Below, one piece after another: positions 6,844-15,795 of a stretch of DNA of 64,000 nucleotides. The notes below the pieces were generated by a model. It ran no database searches and had not been told where the DNA came from. It saw only the letters and a program-made list of their open reading frames with translations. The position numbers and the translations under genes are program-made. The DNA comes from F23-B02 sp963650165. GTDB lineage: Bacteria; Bacillota; Clostridia; Oscillospirales; Oscillospiraceae. The stretch lies in NCBI GenBank assembly GCA_963650165.1, contig CAVJKX010000002.1:1-64000 (forward strand), given 5' to 3'. Every line of letters begins with the position of its first letter. The first letter of the stretch is position 1.

Positions 6844-9081
6844 TTATTTGAACCTCTTCAGTCGCAGTGCATTGGATACGACGGATATGGAGCTGAGCGC
6901 CATGGCCGCACCGGCAAACATAGGACTGAGCAGCGGCCCGCCGAAGGCGTAGAACAGACCTGCGGCAAAGGGGATGCCGACGCTGTTGTAGAAAAATGCC
7001 CAGAACAGGTTCTGCTTTATGTTTCTGATCACCGCCTTGCTCAGGCGCAGCGCCGTTACGAGCGAGCCGAGCTGAGAGCCCATGAGAACGATGTCCGCCG
7101 ACTCGATGGCAACGTCGGTTCCGCTGCCGATGGCGGCACCGATATCCGCCGAGGCCAGCGCCGGTGCGTCGTTTATGCCGTCGCCCACCATGCAGACTTT
7201 TTTGCCGGCGGCCTTGAGCTTCTCTATCTCCCCTGCCTTGCCCTCCGGCAGCACACCGGCCAGGACACGGTCTATATTGGCCTTGTCGGCTATTGCATGG
7301 GCGGCTTTTTCATTATCTCCGGTTAACATAACAGTATCAATGCCGAGATTATGCAAAGCTGATATGGCTTCCGGACTGTCACTCTTTATTGTATCAACGG
7401 CTCCGAAAAGACCTGCAAAGCTGCTGTCGACGGCCGCAAACATGAGCATGCAGCCCTCGGCCTCGAGCTTTTCGCGCTCGGCTGCGGCATTGAATTCAAC
7501 GCCGTTTTCCTCCATTAAAAGTGCGTTGCCTATGAGCACCGCCTTCCCGCCGACCGTCGCTTTTACGCCGCGTCCGGGCACTGCCGCTACGCTTTCCGCA
7601 GCCGGTACCGTCAGCCCGCGCTCGTCTGCCGCTTCGGTTATGGCCTTTGCAACGGGGTGCTCCGAGCCTGATTCGGCGGCGGCACATATGGAAAGAAGCT
7701 CATTTTCGGGAAGCGATACGGAGTAAATGCTGCGGAGCTTCGGCTTGCCCTCGGTGACCGTGCCGGTCTTGTCGAGAACTACGGTGTCGGCAAAGGCCAT
7801 GGCCTGCAGAGCCTCGCCGCTTTTATACAGAATGCCCATCTCCGCGCCGCGCCCCGTGCCGACCATTATGGCCGTCGGCGTTGCAAGGCCGAGCGAGCAG
7901 GGGCAGGCAACGACGAGAACGGACACGAAAATGTTGAGCACAAATTCGATATCCTTGCCGCACAGAGCCCAGATGATCGCCGAAAGCAACGCAATGGCCA
8001 TGACGACGGGGACAAACACGCCCGCTACCTTGTCGGCGAGCCTGGCTATAGGCGCCTTTTTGCCCTGTGCGTCCTCAACCATGCGGATAATCTGTGCAAG
8101 GGCGGTATCGCCGCCGACCTTGGCCGCAGTGAAAACTATGAGTCCCTCGCCGTTTATGCTGCCGCCGGTGACTTCGCTGCCGATATCGAGCGTGACGGGC
8201 ACGCTCTCGCCGGTCAGCATGCTCAGATCCGCGCTCGACGCGCCGGAGGTCACGGTGCCGTCGCAGGGAAACCTTTCACCCGGACGCACGGTTATCACAT
8301 CGCCCACGCGAAGCTCGGATACCGGGACCTCGCCGGTCTCGCCGTGGCGGGTTACGAGGGCAGTTTCCGGTGCAAGCTCAGTCAGGGCGCGGATGGCATC
8401 GGAGGTGTGGCGCTTGCTGCGCGCTTCAAGATATTTGCCGAGCATAACAAGCGTTATAACGACCGCCGCGCTCTCGAAAAACAGATTTTCGGAATATCCC
8501 GTATCGCCGAGCGCGATCTTTATAACGGCGTAAATGCCGTAGGCCAGCGCCGAAAACGTTCCGACGGCAACGAGGGTATCCATATTCGGATGTCCCTTGA
8601 CGAGGCTCCCGAATCCGTTCGTGTAAAAATTGCGCCCGCCGATGACGATCGGCAGCGTGAGCACGAGCTGCACAAGCGCAAAGGTCAGCGGCGCATGGTG
8701 CGGCATCATGAACATCGGAAGCGGCAGGCCGACCATGTGTCCCATGGAGACATACAGCAGCGGAACGGCAAAGCAGATGCACAGGATAACGCGCCTTTTC
8801 ATCGCACTCAGCTCCGCCTGCTTCTCGGCATCCTCTTTCCGGCGGTTTTCAGCCGCCAGTGCGTCGGCGGAGACATATTCCTCCGCACCGAAGCTGAGGC
8901 GCGAGACAAGCTCGCATATCTTGGGAACGTCGAGCGTATCGTCATAGACGATGTCCATCTTCTCCGTCGTGAGGTTAACGGAAACGCTCTGCACACCGGC
9001 CTGACGCTGCATGAAGCGCTCAAGGCTCGCCGAGCAGGCAGCACAGTGCATTCCGCTTATCTTAAATGTCTTTTCTGTCAT
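6844..9081 (-). CDS. copA: Copper-translocating P-type ATPase (P1B-1)
   Basis: A 745-residue heavy-metal ATPase. The start at 9081 (MTEKTFK) follows GAAGGTGA. Order of elements: one N-terminal metal-binding domain with GMHCAAC (Cys13, Cys16), transmembrane helices, TGES, the membrane metal site CPCSLG, the phosphorylation motif DKTGTVT, an HP motif (SEHPVAKAI), GDGINDAPAL, and in the last two helices NLFWAFFYNSVG and MALSSISVVSN. The CPC, N...YN and M..SS combination fits Cu(I) export. It is a single gene without a visible CsoR or CopY and without a linked CopZ chaperone; a TATAAT lies at 9131-9126 but no convincing -35 was found. Confidence 0.92.
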   Translation of the reverse strand: MTEKTFKISGMHCAACSASLERFMQRQAGVQSVSVNLTTEKMDIVYDDTLDVPKICELVSRLSFGAEEYVSADALAAENRRKEDAEKQAELSAMKRRVILCICFAVPLLYVSMGHMVGLPLPMFMMPHHAPLTFALVQLVLTLPIVIGGRNFYTNGFGSLVKGHPNMDTLVAVGTFSALAYGIYAVIKIALGDTGYSENLFFESAAVVITLVMLGKYLEARSKRHTSDAIRALTELAPETALVTRHGETGEVPVSELRVGDVITVRPGERFPCDGTVTSGASSADLSMLTGESVPVTLDIGSEVTGGSINGEGLIVFTAAKVGGDTALAQIIRMVEDAQGKKAPIARLADKVAGVFVPVVMAIALLSAIIWALCGKDIEFVLNIFVSVLVVACPCSLGLATPTAIMVGTGRGAEMGILYKSGEALQAMAFADTVVLDKTGTVTEGKPKLRSIYSVSLPENELLSICAAAESGSEHPVAKAITEAADERGLTVPAAESVAAVPGRGVKATVGGKAVLIGNALLMEENGVEFNAAAEREKLEAEGCMLMFAAVDSSFAGLFGAVDTIKSDSPEAISALHNLGIDTVMLTGDNEKAAHAIADKANIDRVLAGVLPEGKAGEIEKLKAAGKKVCMVGDGINDAPALASADIGAAIGSGTDVAIESADIVLMGSQLGSLVTALRLSKAVIRNIKQNLFWAFFYNSVGIPFAAGLFYAFGGPLLSPMFAGAAMALSSISVVSNALRLKRFK

Positions 9082-9175
9082 ACTGTCACCTTCAGTTAGC
9101 GTATGCTTATTTATTCTTAACATATATTATACCATGCGGTTAAAAAAAATAAAGTGATATTTTCGACAAAAAGCT

Positions 9176-9205
9176 ATTCCCGAGGCAATTATTCGCCCCG
9201 GGAAT
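9176..9205 (-). terminator. Terminator of the spoIIE transcription unit
   Basis: Stem ATTCCCGaGGC with GCCcCGGGAAT (one mismatch), followed on the minus strand by AGCTTTTTG, immediately behind the small gene downstream of spoIIE. Confidence 0.7.
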
Positions 9206-9209
9206 TTGT

Positions 9210-9530
9210 CTACATTATAATAAAATACATCAGTGCTGCGGCGACTCCGCTGCCTATGAGTGCGGAGGCTGCTGCTATGAGTCCGGCGGACAGCTTGGAT
9301 GTACGCAGTGAGCCGGTGTACTCCCCCGCCGCCTGCCGTGCCTCGTTCAAAAGCTGTGAGCGCGTAACTCCGGCGGTTTTCATATAGTCCTCGCGGACAA
9401 TGAATATCGCCTCCTCGAACACCTTTGGGTCGGGCGATTTGACCACTATGACTCTCTTAGCAACTCCCTTTACCACATTACCGGCCTCCCTGCCCTCAGT
9501 TTTCTGCCTGTAGTTTAACCGTTTCGGCAT
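9210..9530 (-). CDS. Small membrane-anchored protein coupled to spoIIE
   Basis: A 106-residue protein that I do not recognise. The N-terminal ~75 residues are basic and soluble (KRVIVVKSPDPKVFEEAIFIVRED), and a single hydrophobic helix near residues 82-105 (LSAGLIAAASALIGSGVAAALMYF) ends the protein, so it is probably a tail-anchored membrane protein. Its ribosome binding site (TGAGG) overlaps the spoIIE stop codon, implying translational coupling. A sporulation-related role is inferred from that alone. Confidence 0.6.
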   Translation of the reverse strand: MPKRLNYRQKTEGREAGNVVKGVAKRVIVVKSPDPKVFEEAIFIVREDYMKTAGVTRSQLLNEARQAAGEYTGSLRTSKLSAGLIAAASALIGSGVAAALMYFIIM

Positions 9531-9541
9531 GGCTTTATACC

Positions 9542-11875
9542 TCAGGCGCGCGCTTCTACGCGGACGGCAAGAACAGTCATATCATCCGCGCAGCCGCAGC
9601 TGCGTTCGGAGGCCTTGAGCGTATCCCGCGCAAGAGCCTTCATATCGTCGCCGCAGGATATGAGCATATCGCGCAGCCATGTGTCGTCGCTGTCGCCGAT
9701 TACGCCGTCGGAGGCTATGAGTGCTGTGCTGCCGGGCTTTAGGCGCATGCGCACGGTATCCGGCGCGGCTCCCGCCGTGCCGCTCAGACCCGGAGCGAAG
9801 TTTTCGCATTTTATCCTGCGTATACCGTGCCCGGAGCTGACATAGCTGGGCGCGGCACCGTATTTATAAAAGCAGGTCTCGCCGGAGAAGAGGTCGACGC
9901 ACATAAGATCTACCGTTGCAAAGCCCCAGTTATCGCCGCATTTGAGCAGCATGACGGAGTTGAGCGTTTTCATAGCGACCGCGGGATCCACTCCGGCACG
10001 CAGGAAGCTTTCAAGTATCTCTATGACCTCGCGGCTCTCGCTTGCGGCGGCCTCGCCGCAGCCCATGCCGTCGGATAAGATGACGCACAGTACGCCTGCC
10101 TCGGTCTTGAAATACGTTCCCTTATCGCCGCTGACCTTCTCCCCTTTCTTCTTCATCGCCGCTATGCCGACCGACACCGCCAGAGGCTCCGCCTCCATGA
10201 GAACGAGCTTTGCCTCGCTGTCGTTGAGGCTCTTTATCCTGCACAGGCGCAGGCCGAGCACTCCAGAGAGCTTATCGAGGTAATCGTCCTGCTTTGTCAG
10301 CCGCGGCAGGGCTCCGCTTTCGATAACGGCGCGCAGGCGGCCTCGTGCGTCGCGGTAAACGGCGGCGTCAGCATCAATCTCAAGCGACAGAAGATAGCGT
10401 ATGAGCCGTCTCTCGGCAAGGTGGTCTGCGCCGTTTGTCCCGGAAAGCTCCTTTGACAGCGATGCAAGTATTGCGGACATGTCGGAATACTGCCCCCATG
10501 CGGTATTGCGGCTCTCGCGCAGGCTCTCGGCAAACTGCCTCCGGTAAGCCGCCGCGCGCAGCTCCGCATTGACGGCCGTGACAAAGGCCTCGGGAGTTCT
10601 GCATTTTTCGGTGAAGCGGCGCGGGATATCGCCGAGCTCCAGCATGCCGCGGCCGAGCATTTTCGGCGTCGCGTCATTGAGCGCGGACAGCGTGTCGATA
10701 TAATCCCTGTTCCAGCAGCGGTTTTTCTCCCTGCACTTGAGACATACGCTGTCGGCCGCACGGTCGAATACCTTTGCGGGATCTGCGTCGTTATACTGCT
10801 CGTCAACATTGCGGCGGACAAGCTCATAAAGACTTGCATAGGCGCGGCTGAGGCCCATGATCCTGTTTGCTGCGCAGCGGCGCAGTCCCGATTCACCGCT
10901 GCCGCCGATCACCGGCTGCACCATAGAGCCCGCGCGGCTAATGAAGCCGGAGGGCAGCAGCAGAAATATGACGGATGCGGCAAATACTTCAAACAGTGAG
11001 TTCACCTCCGATTGAAACGACCACGCACAGGCGACCGCAGCCGCGTTGGCCGTGATAAACGCAAGCAGAAACAGCAGCCTGCCGTGTCGGTTGAACATGC
11101 CCGACAGCAGCCCGGCGAAGGCATAGGCCATGGTATAAAACGGCATTCCGCCGACCGCGAGATCCATTGCGATGCCGAAGGTCGTTCCCATGGCGCAGCC
11201 TGTCATGATGCCGCAGCGAAGAGTGCAGGTCATGACGATCAGAAGCGCGGCGAGCCGGCCGAGAGATATGGCGTCAAAGATCATGATCTGCGATAATGTC
11301 ATGAGCAGAACGGCCGCGGTTATGAGTACGCTTCCGGTGTATCGCAGCTCCTCGCTTTCGGTAGTGCGCGTCTTGTCGCTCATTGCTTCACGGAAAAACC
11401 GGCAGCCGCCGAAGGAAAACACCGTCTCCAAAAGCACCACGGCGGCCGCCGGCGCCTGAGTAAAAACCGAGGTGAAGCTTGAAAGTATGCCGGTCGAGAG
11501 CGCTGCAAAGGCCGCGGTGCACGGCGCGAAGACGCTGCTTTTTGCAAGCTTTGTATCCTGAAAGGCAAAGCTTATCGTATACACCAGAACTATTGCCGCA
11601 AGATAGCGTATGCTGCCTGCAAGACCTGCGCTGATTATGTAGCCGATCGCAGCACCTATCAGGCAGGATACGGCGTTCAAGCCTGCGCCCGAGGCGGCAA
11701 CGGCCGCCATGCCGAACGGTCCCGCCGCCCCGAGGAGCCTTGCCGATGCAAGCAGTACGCCGCCGATAAGATGCACGGCAGCATATGCTGCAATTATTAC
11801 CTCCGGCGAGCTGCGCTCCGCCGCGCTTTTATTTATCGCGCCCTTGATTGCCGCGATCGAGCCCTTCATGTCCAT
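9542..11875 (-). CDS. spoIIE: Stage II sporulation protein E (PP2C-type phosphatase)
   Basis: A 777-residue protein, close to the ~800 of known SpoIIE. About ten hydrophobic segments fill the N-terminal ~330 residues; a central regulatory domain with a cysteine cluster (CLKCREKNRCW) follows, and then the PP2C domain (VLCVILSDGMGCGEAA, LNSVMLLKCGDNWGFATVDLMCVDL, STALIASDGVIGD). SpoIIE dephosphorylates the anti-anti-sigma factor SpoIIAA at the polar septum, releasing sigma-F in the forespore. The start ATG at 11875 follows GGAGG. The promoter region has the wide spacing expected of Spo0A-driven genes. Confidence 0.95.
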   Translation of the reverse strand: MDMKGSIAAIKGAINKSAAERSSPEVIIAAYAAVHLIGGVLLASARLLGAAGPFGMAAVAASGAGLNAVSCLIGAAIGYIISAGLAGSIRYLAAIVLVYTISFAFQDTKLAKSSVFAPCTAAFAALSTGILSSFTSVFTQAPAAAVVLLETVFSFGGCRFFREAMSDKTRTTESEELRYTGSVLITAAVLLMTLSQIMIFDAISLGRLAALLIVMTCTLRCGIMTGCAMGTTFGIAMDLAVGGMPFYTMAYAFAGLLSGMFNRHGRLLFLLAFITANAAAVACAWSFQSEVNSLFEVFAASVIFLLLPSGFISRAGSMVQPVIGGSGESGLRRCAANRIMGLSRAYASLYELVRRNVDEQYNDADPAKVFDRAADSVCLKCREKNRCWNRDYIDTLSALNDATPKMLGRGMLELGDIPRRFTEKCRTPEAFVTAVNAELRAAAYRRQFAESLRESRNTAWGQYSDMSAILASLSKELSGTNGADHLAERRLIRYLLSLEIDADAAVYRDARGRLRAVIESGALPRLTKQDDYLDKLSGVLGLRLCRIKSLNDSEAKLVLMEAEPLAVSVGIAAMKKKGEKVSGDKGTYFKTEAGVLCVILSDGMGCGEAAASESREVIEILESFLRAGVDPAVAMKTLNSVMLLKCGDNWGFATVDLMCVDLFSGETCFYKYGAAPSYVSSGHGIRRIKCENFAPGLSGTAGAAPDTVRMRLKPGSTALIASDGVIGDSDDTWLRDMLISCGDDMKALARDTLKASERSCGCADDMTVLAVRVEARA

Positions 11876-11892
11876 TTTTCTCCTCCGTGAGT

Positions 11893-11943
11893 TTACATAA
11901 GATAATAATTATTATACTTATGTAATTCTCCGAAGCGTGTCAC
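11893..11943 (-). promoter_or_regulatory. spoIIE promoter region with a 33-bp palindrome
   Basis: On the minus strand GTGACA (11943-11938) and TATAAT (11916-11911) are separated by 21 bp, like the known Spo0A-dependent spoIIE promoter of Bacillus. A near-perfect AT-rich palindrome (TTACATAAG to CTTATGTAA, 11893-11925) spans the -10. No clear TGTCGAA Spo0A box was found, so the assignment rests on spacing. Confidence 0.5.
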
Positions 11944-12002
11944 ACGGTGCTGTTGAGAAATGTTATTTGCGCATGGAAAATACGGAGAAATAAAAATGAA
12001 AA

Positions 12003-12033
12003 AACAGGTACAGTCCGACAGACTGTACCTGTT
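12003..12033 (-). terminator. Terminator of the 2-oxoacid oxidoreductase operon
   Basis: AACAGGTACAGTC-CGACA-GACTGTACCTGTT, a perfect 13-bp stem followed on the minus strand by TTTTTCATTTTT. Confidence 0.85.
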
Positions 12034-12050
12034 AAAATCAAGCTTGGATA

Positions 12051-12593
12051 TTACTGCTTTGCAGCGTCTTCCTTGCCGGCCTGAAGTGCCTTCATGTTGC
12101 CGGGCAGGAACTTTGCCTTGCGCTCGCCGAGCTCAATGCGGATAGCCTCGCTCATCTTCTCGTCGTCAACGACGGGAGCCTTTGCGAGCAGTGCGCCCAG
12201 GATGGCAACGTTTGCGCCCTTGGGGTTGCCGACTGCTTCTGCAATGCGGTTTGCGTCGCAGTATACGACCTGGATATCGTCACGAACCGACTTGCGGTCG
12301 ATCAGAGAGCTGTTGATGACCAGAACGCCGCCGGGCTTGACGTGAGCCTCGAACTTGTCCAGAGAAGGACGGTTCATGGCAACGATAACGTCAGCCATAT
12401 CGACCAGAGGAGAAGCAACGGGCTCATCGGAAACGATGACCGAGCAGTTTGCGGTACCGCCGCGCATCTCAGGGCCGTAGGAAGGCAGCCAGGAAACGTG
12501 CTTGCCGTCGAGCATGCAAGCCATTGCAAGGAACTTACCGATCAGGAGCATGCCCTGACCGCCGAAACCGGCGAATATAAACTCTTTTTTCAT
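12051..12593 (-). CDS. 2-oxoacid:ferredoxin oxidoreductase, gamma subunit
   Basis: A 180-residue subunit. The start at 12593 (MKKEFIFAGFGGQGMLLIG) follows AAGGAGG, one base after the beta-subunit stop. The glycine-rich GFGGQG, SYGPEMRGGTANC and VIVAMNRPSLDKF segments are typical of the gamma domain of pyruvate/2-oxoglutarate/branched-chain oxoacid:ferredoxin oxidoreductases, where it helps bind coenzyme A. It is the last gene of the delta-alpha-beta-gamma operon. The substrate cannot be settled from sequence alone. Confidence 0.9.
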   Translation of the reverse strand: MKKEFIFAGFGGQGMLLIGKFLAMACMLDGKHVSWLPSYGPEMRGGTANCSVIVSDEPVASPLVDMADVIVAMNRPSLDKFEAHVKPGGVLVINSSLIDRKSVRDDIQVVYCDANRIAEAVGNPKGANVAILGALLAKAPVVDDEKMSEAIRIELGERKAKFLPGNMKALQAGKEDAAKQ

Positions 12594-12594
12594 A

Positions 12595-13356
12595 TTATTC
12601 GGCCTCCTTGTCTTTCTTAACACCGAGAGGATAGTAAGGAATCATATTCTCTTCGAGCCACTTCATAGCCTCGATCGGGCTGAGACCCCAGTTGGTGGGG
12701 CAGGTGGAAAGAACCTCTATCAGGCAGAAGCCCTTGCCCTGCATCTGATAGGTGAATGCCTTCTTGATGGCCTTCTTGGTCTTCATGATGTTTGCGTTGG
12801 TATTGACAGCGCAGCGCTCGATGTAGTAAGAGCCGGGGATGGTAGCGAGCATCTCGGAAACGCGGATAGGTGCGCCGCACCATGCCTCGTCACGACCCTT
12901 GGGAGAAGTGGTGGTCTTCTGACCAACGAGGGTGGTAGGAGCCATCTGGCCGCCGGTCATGCCGTAAATTGCGTTGTTGACGAAAATGGTGCAGATGTGC
13001 TCGCCGCGATGTGCAGCGTGAACGATCTCTGCGGTACCGATGGAAGCGAGGTCGCCGTCGCCCTGGTAGGTGAATACGAGGGTGTCCTTGCCGACAACGC
13101 GCTTTGCGCCGGTTGCGACTGCGGGAGCACGGCCGTGTGCGGCTTCGTACATATCGCAGTTAAAGTAATCATATGCAAATACGGAGCAGCCGACAGGTGC
13201 TACGCCGATGACCTTACCTTCTTCGATAACGCCTTCCTTTTCGAGCTCCTCAATGGACTCTGCTACCAGGCGATGGATAATGCCGTGGTTGCAGCCGGGG
13301 CAGTAATGGAAAGTCTTGTCGGTAAGGAGTTTAGTTCTCTCAAATACTACGGACAT
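12595..13356 (-). CDS. 2-oxoacid:ferredoxin oxidoreductase, beta (TPP) subunit
   Basis: A 253-residue thiamine pyrophosphate-binding subunit. It shows the cluster ligands CPGCNHG near residue 19, PVGCSVF, and the TPP/Mg motif GDGDLASIG followed by NNAIYGMTGGQMAPTT. It oxidises a 2-oxoacid to the acyl-CoA, passing electrons to ferredoxin. The N-terminus starts directly after the alpha-subunit stop, and the gene has its own RBS. The family is used by anaerobes for branched-chain or 2-oxoglutarate metabolism. Confidence 0.92.
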   Translation of the reverse strand: MSVVFERTKLLTDKTFHYCPGCNHGIIHRLVAESIEELEKEGVIEEGKVIGVAPVGCSVFAYDYFNCDMYEAAHGRAPAVATGAKRVVGKDTLVFTYQGDGDLASIGTAEIVHAAHRGEHICTIFVNNAIYGMTGGQMAPTTLVGQKTTTSPKGRDEAWCGAPIRVSEMLATIPGSYYIERCAVNTNANIMKTKKAIKKAFTYQMQGKGFCLIEVLSTCPTNWGLSPIEAMKWLEENMIPYYPLGVKKDKEAE

Positions 13357-14442
13357 TTATTTACCCTCCTTCATGCTCTTGATCTTTGCAACGATCTCGT
13401 CGGTGGTGGGCATCTGAGAGCCGAGGTGACCGAAGAAATCAATGGGCTTTGCGCCGTTTATTGCGATCTTAACGTCTTCGAGCATCTGGCCTTCGTTCAG
13501 CTCTACGTCGAGAACTGCCTTAACGCCGTCAGCCTTTGCTGCTTCAGCAACAGCCTCGTACGGGAACGGCCATACGGTGATGGGGCGTACCAGACCGACA
13601 TTGATGCCCTCGGCCTTGAGCTGGTCGATAGCGGACTTTGCGATACGGGCGACAGTACCGAATGCGGTGATGACATACTCAGCGCCTTCGAGGTTGTAGT
13701 TCTCCCACATCTTCTCGTTCTTGACGACCTCGGCGTACATTGCCTGAAGCTCAGCGTTATGTACGGACAGGGACTCGGTGTCGATGTAGATGGAGTTGAT
13801 GACGCCGCGCTTTGCAGGATCGTCGCCGGGCTTCCAGCCGGTGCATGCCCAGGGCTTCTTCTCGGGATCGATCTTGAAGTCGACCATCTCGGGCATCTCG
13901 ACAGGCTCCATCATCTGAGCGATGATGCCGTCTGCGATGAACAGTACGGGGATGCGGTACTGCTCTGCCTTATCGTATGCAAACATCATGATGTCGACAG
14001 CTTCCTGGACGGAGGAGGGTGCGTAGGTCAGCAGGTGATAGTCGCCGTTGCCGCCGCCCTTGACAGCCTGGAAGTAGTCGCCCTGGGAAGCCTGAATGTT
14101 GCCGAGGCCGGGGCCGCCGCGCATTACGTTCAGGATAACGCAGGGAAGCATTGCGCCTGCGCAGTAGGAGATACCTTCCTGCTTCAGGGAGATGCCGGGG
14201 CTGGAGGAGGAGGTGATGGCACGTGCGCCGGTACCGGCTGCACCGTAGATCATGTTGATAGCTGCAACTTCGGACTCAGCCTGCAGGAAGCAGCCGTTTA
14301 CGTCGGGATCAAACATACGTGCAGACATGTATTCAGGAATCTCGGTCTGCGGGGTGATGGGATAGCCGAAGAAATAACGAGCGCCGGCTCTGATGGCTGC
14401 CTCTGCAATAGCTTCGCTACCCTTCATAAGAGTTTTTGCCAT
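13357..14442 (-). CDS. vorB: 2-oxoacid:ferredoxin oxidoreductase, alpha subunit (VorB-like)
   Basis: A 361-residue subunit. The start at 14442 (MAKTLMKGSEAIAEAAIRAG) is set by AAGGAGG. It shows YPITPQTEIPEYMS, ARAITSSSSPGISLKQEG and RGGPGLGNIQASQGD, the pyrimidine-binding half of the active site. The overall sequence resembles proteins annotated as 3-methyl-2-oxobutanoate dehydrogenase subunit VorB, so branched-chain oxoacids are a likely substrate, but 2-oxoglutarate (KorA) is a real alternative. Confidence 0.85.
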   Translation of the reverse strand: MAKTLMKGSEAIAEAAIRAGARYFFGYPITPQTEIPEYMSARMFDPDVNGCFLQAESEVAAINMIYGAAGTGARAITSSSSPGISLKQEGISYCAGAMLPCVILNVMRGGPGLGNIQASQGDYFQAVKGGGNGDYHLLTYAPSSVQEAVDIMMFAYDKAEQYRIPVLFIADGIIAQMMEPVEMPEMVDFKIDPEKKPWACTGWKPGDDPAKRGVINSIYIDTESLSVHNAELQAMYAEVVKNEKMWENYNLEGAEYVITAFGTVARIAKSAIDQLKAEGINVGLVRPITVWPFPYEAVAEAAKADGVKAVLDVELNEGQMLEDVKIAINGAKPIDFFGHLGSQMPTTDEIVAKIKSMKEGK

Positions 14443-14456
14443 TTTTAATTTCCTCC

Positions 14457-14666
14457 TTAATCCTTCTCGATGTGGATTACCACGTCGGGGCATGTGCGTG
14501 CGCAGGAAGCGCAGCCGATGCACTCTTCAGGTTTTACAACCTCTGCCGGGTGATAGCCTTTTGCGTTGATTTTTGCTTTGGAAAGTTCAATGCAACCCTT
14601 GGGGCAAGCTCTTGCACAGAGACCGCAGCCCTTGCACAGGTCCTCATTGATGGTTACCTTTACCAT
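14457..14666 (-). CDS. 2-oxoacid:ferredoxin oxidoreductase, delta (2x[4Fe-4S]) subunit
   Basis: A 69-residue ferredoxin-type subunit with two perfect CxxCxxCxxxC clusters (CKGCGLCARACPKGC and CIGCASCARTCPD). It carries electrons from the TPP site to free ferredoxin. It precedes the alpha subunit by 14 bp with an AAGAGGT ribosome binding site, and is the first subunit gene in the operon after the P-loop ATPase gene. Confidence 0.95.
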   Translation of the reverse strand: MVKVTINEDLCKGCGLCARACPKGCIELSKAKINAKGYHPAEVVKPEECIGCASCARTCPDVVIHIEKD

Positions 14667-14736
14667 TTTGCTACCTCTTTTCTTTATTTTTGCTTTTTGC
14701 CAATTTATTTAATCCGCGTAAAGCGGGGTCGCGCAG

Positions 14737-15477
14737 TTAATGCTTGAAGTTTTTCTGCGGGTCAACGGTATGCAGACCGTACTTGATGTACGAATCCCAG
14801 TCACGGTGCATGTACACGTCTATGGGAATGGGCTTGCCGATATACTTGGGATCATGCCCCTCGGAGAGAAACTCCTCGAGCAGGTCCTTTTTGCCTGTCG
14901 TATACGCAACGGGAATACCCGTCCTGTCGGAGACCTCCTTGAGCATCTCATATCCGTCGCGCAGCTCCTCGACAGACGTTTCCGTCGCGAGGTTCGTGTT
15001 ATTTATCATGCCGGTTATCTGAAGTCTGGAATGGACCTGCATTCCCTCCTGAAGCCTTATGAGCTTCTCGATGGTGCCGGACAGCGGTCTGCGGATATTG
15101 ACGACATTGAGCACTTCAAGAGCACCCGGTTCAAGATCAACGAAATCCTGATGATAACGGCCGAGCGCCGTTGCGCCGACATCGTCGCCGCCGACGTCAA
15201 ACACGACCGTGTCCCAGTCAAGGACAAAGGCCGATGCGACCTCCGCCGGCAGGGACAGCGTTTCGATACCCGAGCAGGCATAGTTCGGAGAGACAAGCCT
15301 TATCTCCTTCTGCTCGACCATCTTGCCGCGCTCGGTAAGTCTGAAATATGTATTGACCATATCAAGGTCTATAAGCTCCGTCCTTTCTCCGCGGGCGGCA
15401 GCCTGCATTGCAAAGTTGAGCGCAAGCTCGCTTTTGCCGCTGCCGTAGTTGCCGATAAGGACCTTAACGTTTTTCAT
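14737..15477 (-). CDS. P-loop (CobQ/ParA-like) nucleotide-binding protein
   Basis: A 246-residue cytosolic ATPase/GTPase. It starts at 15477 (MKNVKVLIGNYGSGKSELAL) after GGAGG. The Walker A motif is GNYGSGKSE; ELIDLDMVNTYF resembles the SIMIBI-class switch region, and DTVVFDVGGDDVGATALG is a Walker B-like segment. It heads the oxidoreductase operon (70-bp gap to the ferredoxin subunit), which suggests, but does not prove, a role in assembling or regulating that enzyme. Family members are annotated only as ATP-binding proteins. Confidence 0.7.
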   Translation of the reverse strand: MKNVKVLIGNYGSGKSELALNFAMQAAARGERTELIDLDMVNTYFRLTERGKMVEQKEIRLVSPNYACSGIETLSLPAEVASAFVLDWDTVVFDVGGDDVGATALGRYHQDFVDLEPGALEVLNVVNIRRPLSGTIEKLIRLQEGMQVHSRLQITGMINNTNLATETSVEELRDGYEMLKEVSDRTGIPVAYTTGKKDLLEEFLSEGHDPKYIGKPIPIDVYMHRDWDSYIKYGLHTVDPQKNFKH

Positions 15478-15524
15478 TAAAAGTAACCTCCGTTCATTAT
15501 ATGAACGCATTCAAACACATATAT

Positions 15525-15553
15525 ATTGTAGCATCATGTAATTTTAACGTCAA
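15525..15553 (-). promoter_or_regulatory. Promoter of the ATPase-oxidoreductase operon
   Basis: TTGACG (15553-15548), 17-bp spacer, TACAAT (15530-15525), about 50 bp before the ATPase start. The ~200 bp beyond it (15555-15757) are AT-rich with repeated GCATTTTT-type words and no gene that I can support. Confidence 0.8.
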
Positions 15554-15757
15554 CATTTATGCTTGTTAATTTCAAGATAATCGCATGCAATAATCCACAA
15601 AAATTGCGCACTTTTTTTGTGTATTTAGTCAAACGGAATATTTTGCACCGTGTTTTTAACTCTGATAAGTGCATTTTTGCTGTTTTGGTTTTGATTTTGC
15701 ATCGTTTGACGAAAAAATGCATTTTTTCGGCCATGTGAGCATTTTTGATTTAAAAAA

Positions 15758-15790
15758 TGTGCAGACACTTTTCTCCGGCGTATCTGCACA
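15758..15790 (-). terminator. Terminator of the corrinoid-ECF operon
   Basis: On the minus strand TGTGCAGATAC and GTGTCTGCACA arms form the stem, followed by TTTTTTAAATC; five bases behind the last gene. Confidence 0.8.
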
Positions 15791-15795
15791 TATGA

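Noticed and set aside
12997..14448. 483-residue plus-strand frame
   Set aside because: Antisense to the oxidoreductase alpha and beta genes, which have clear motifs and ribosome binding sites.
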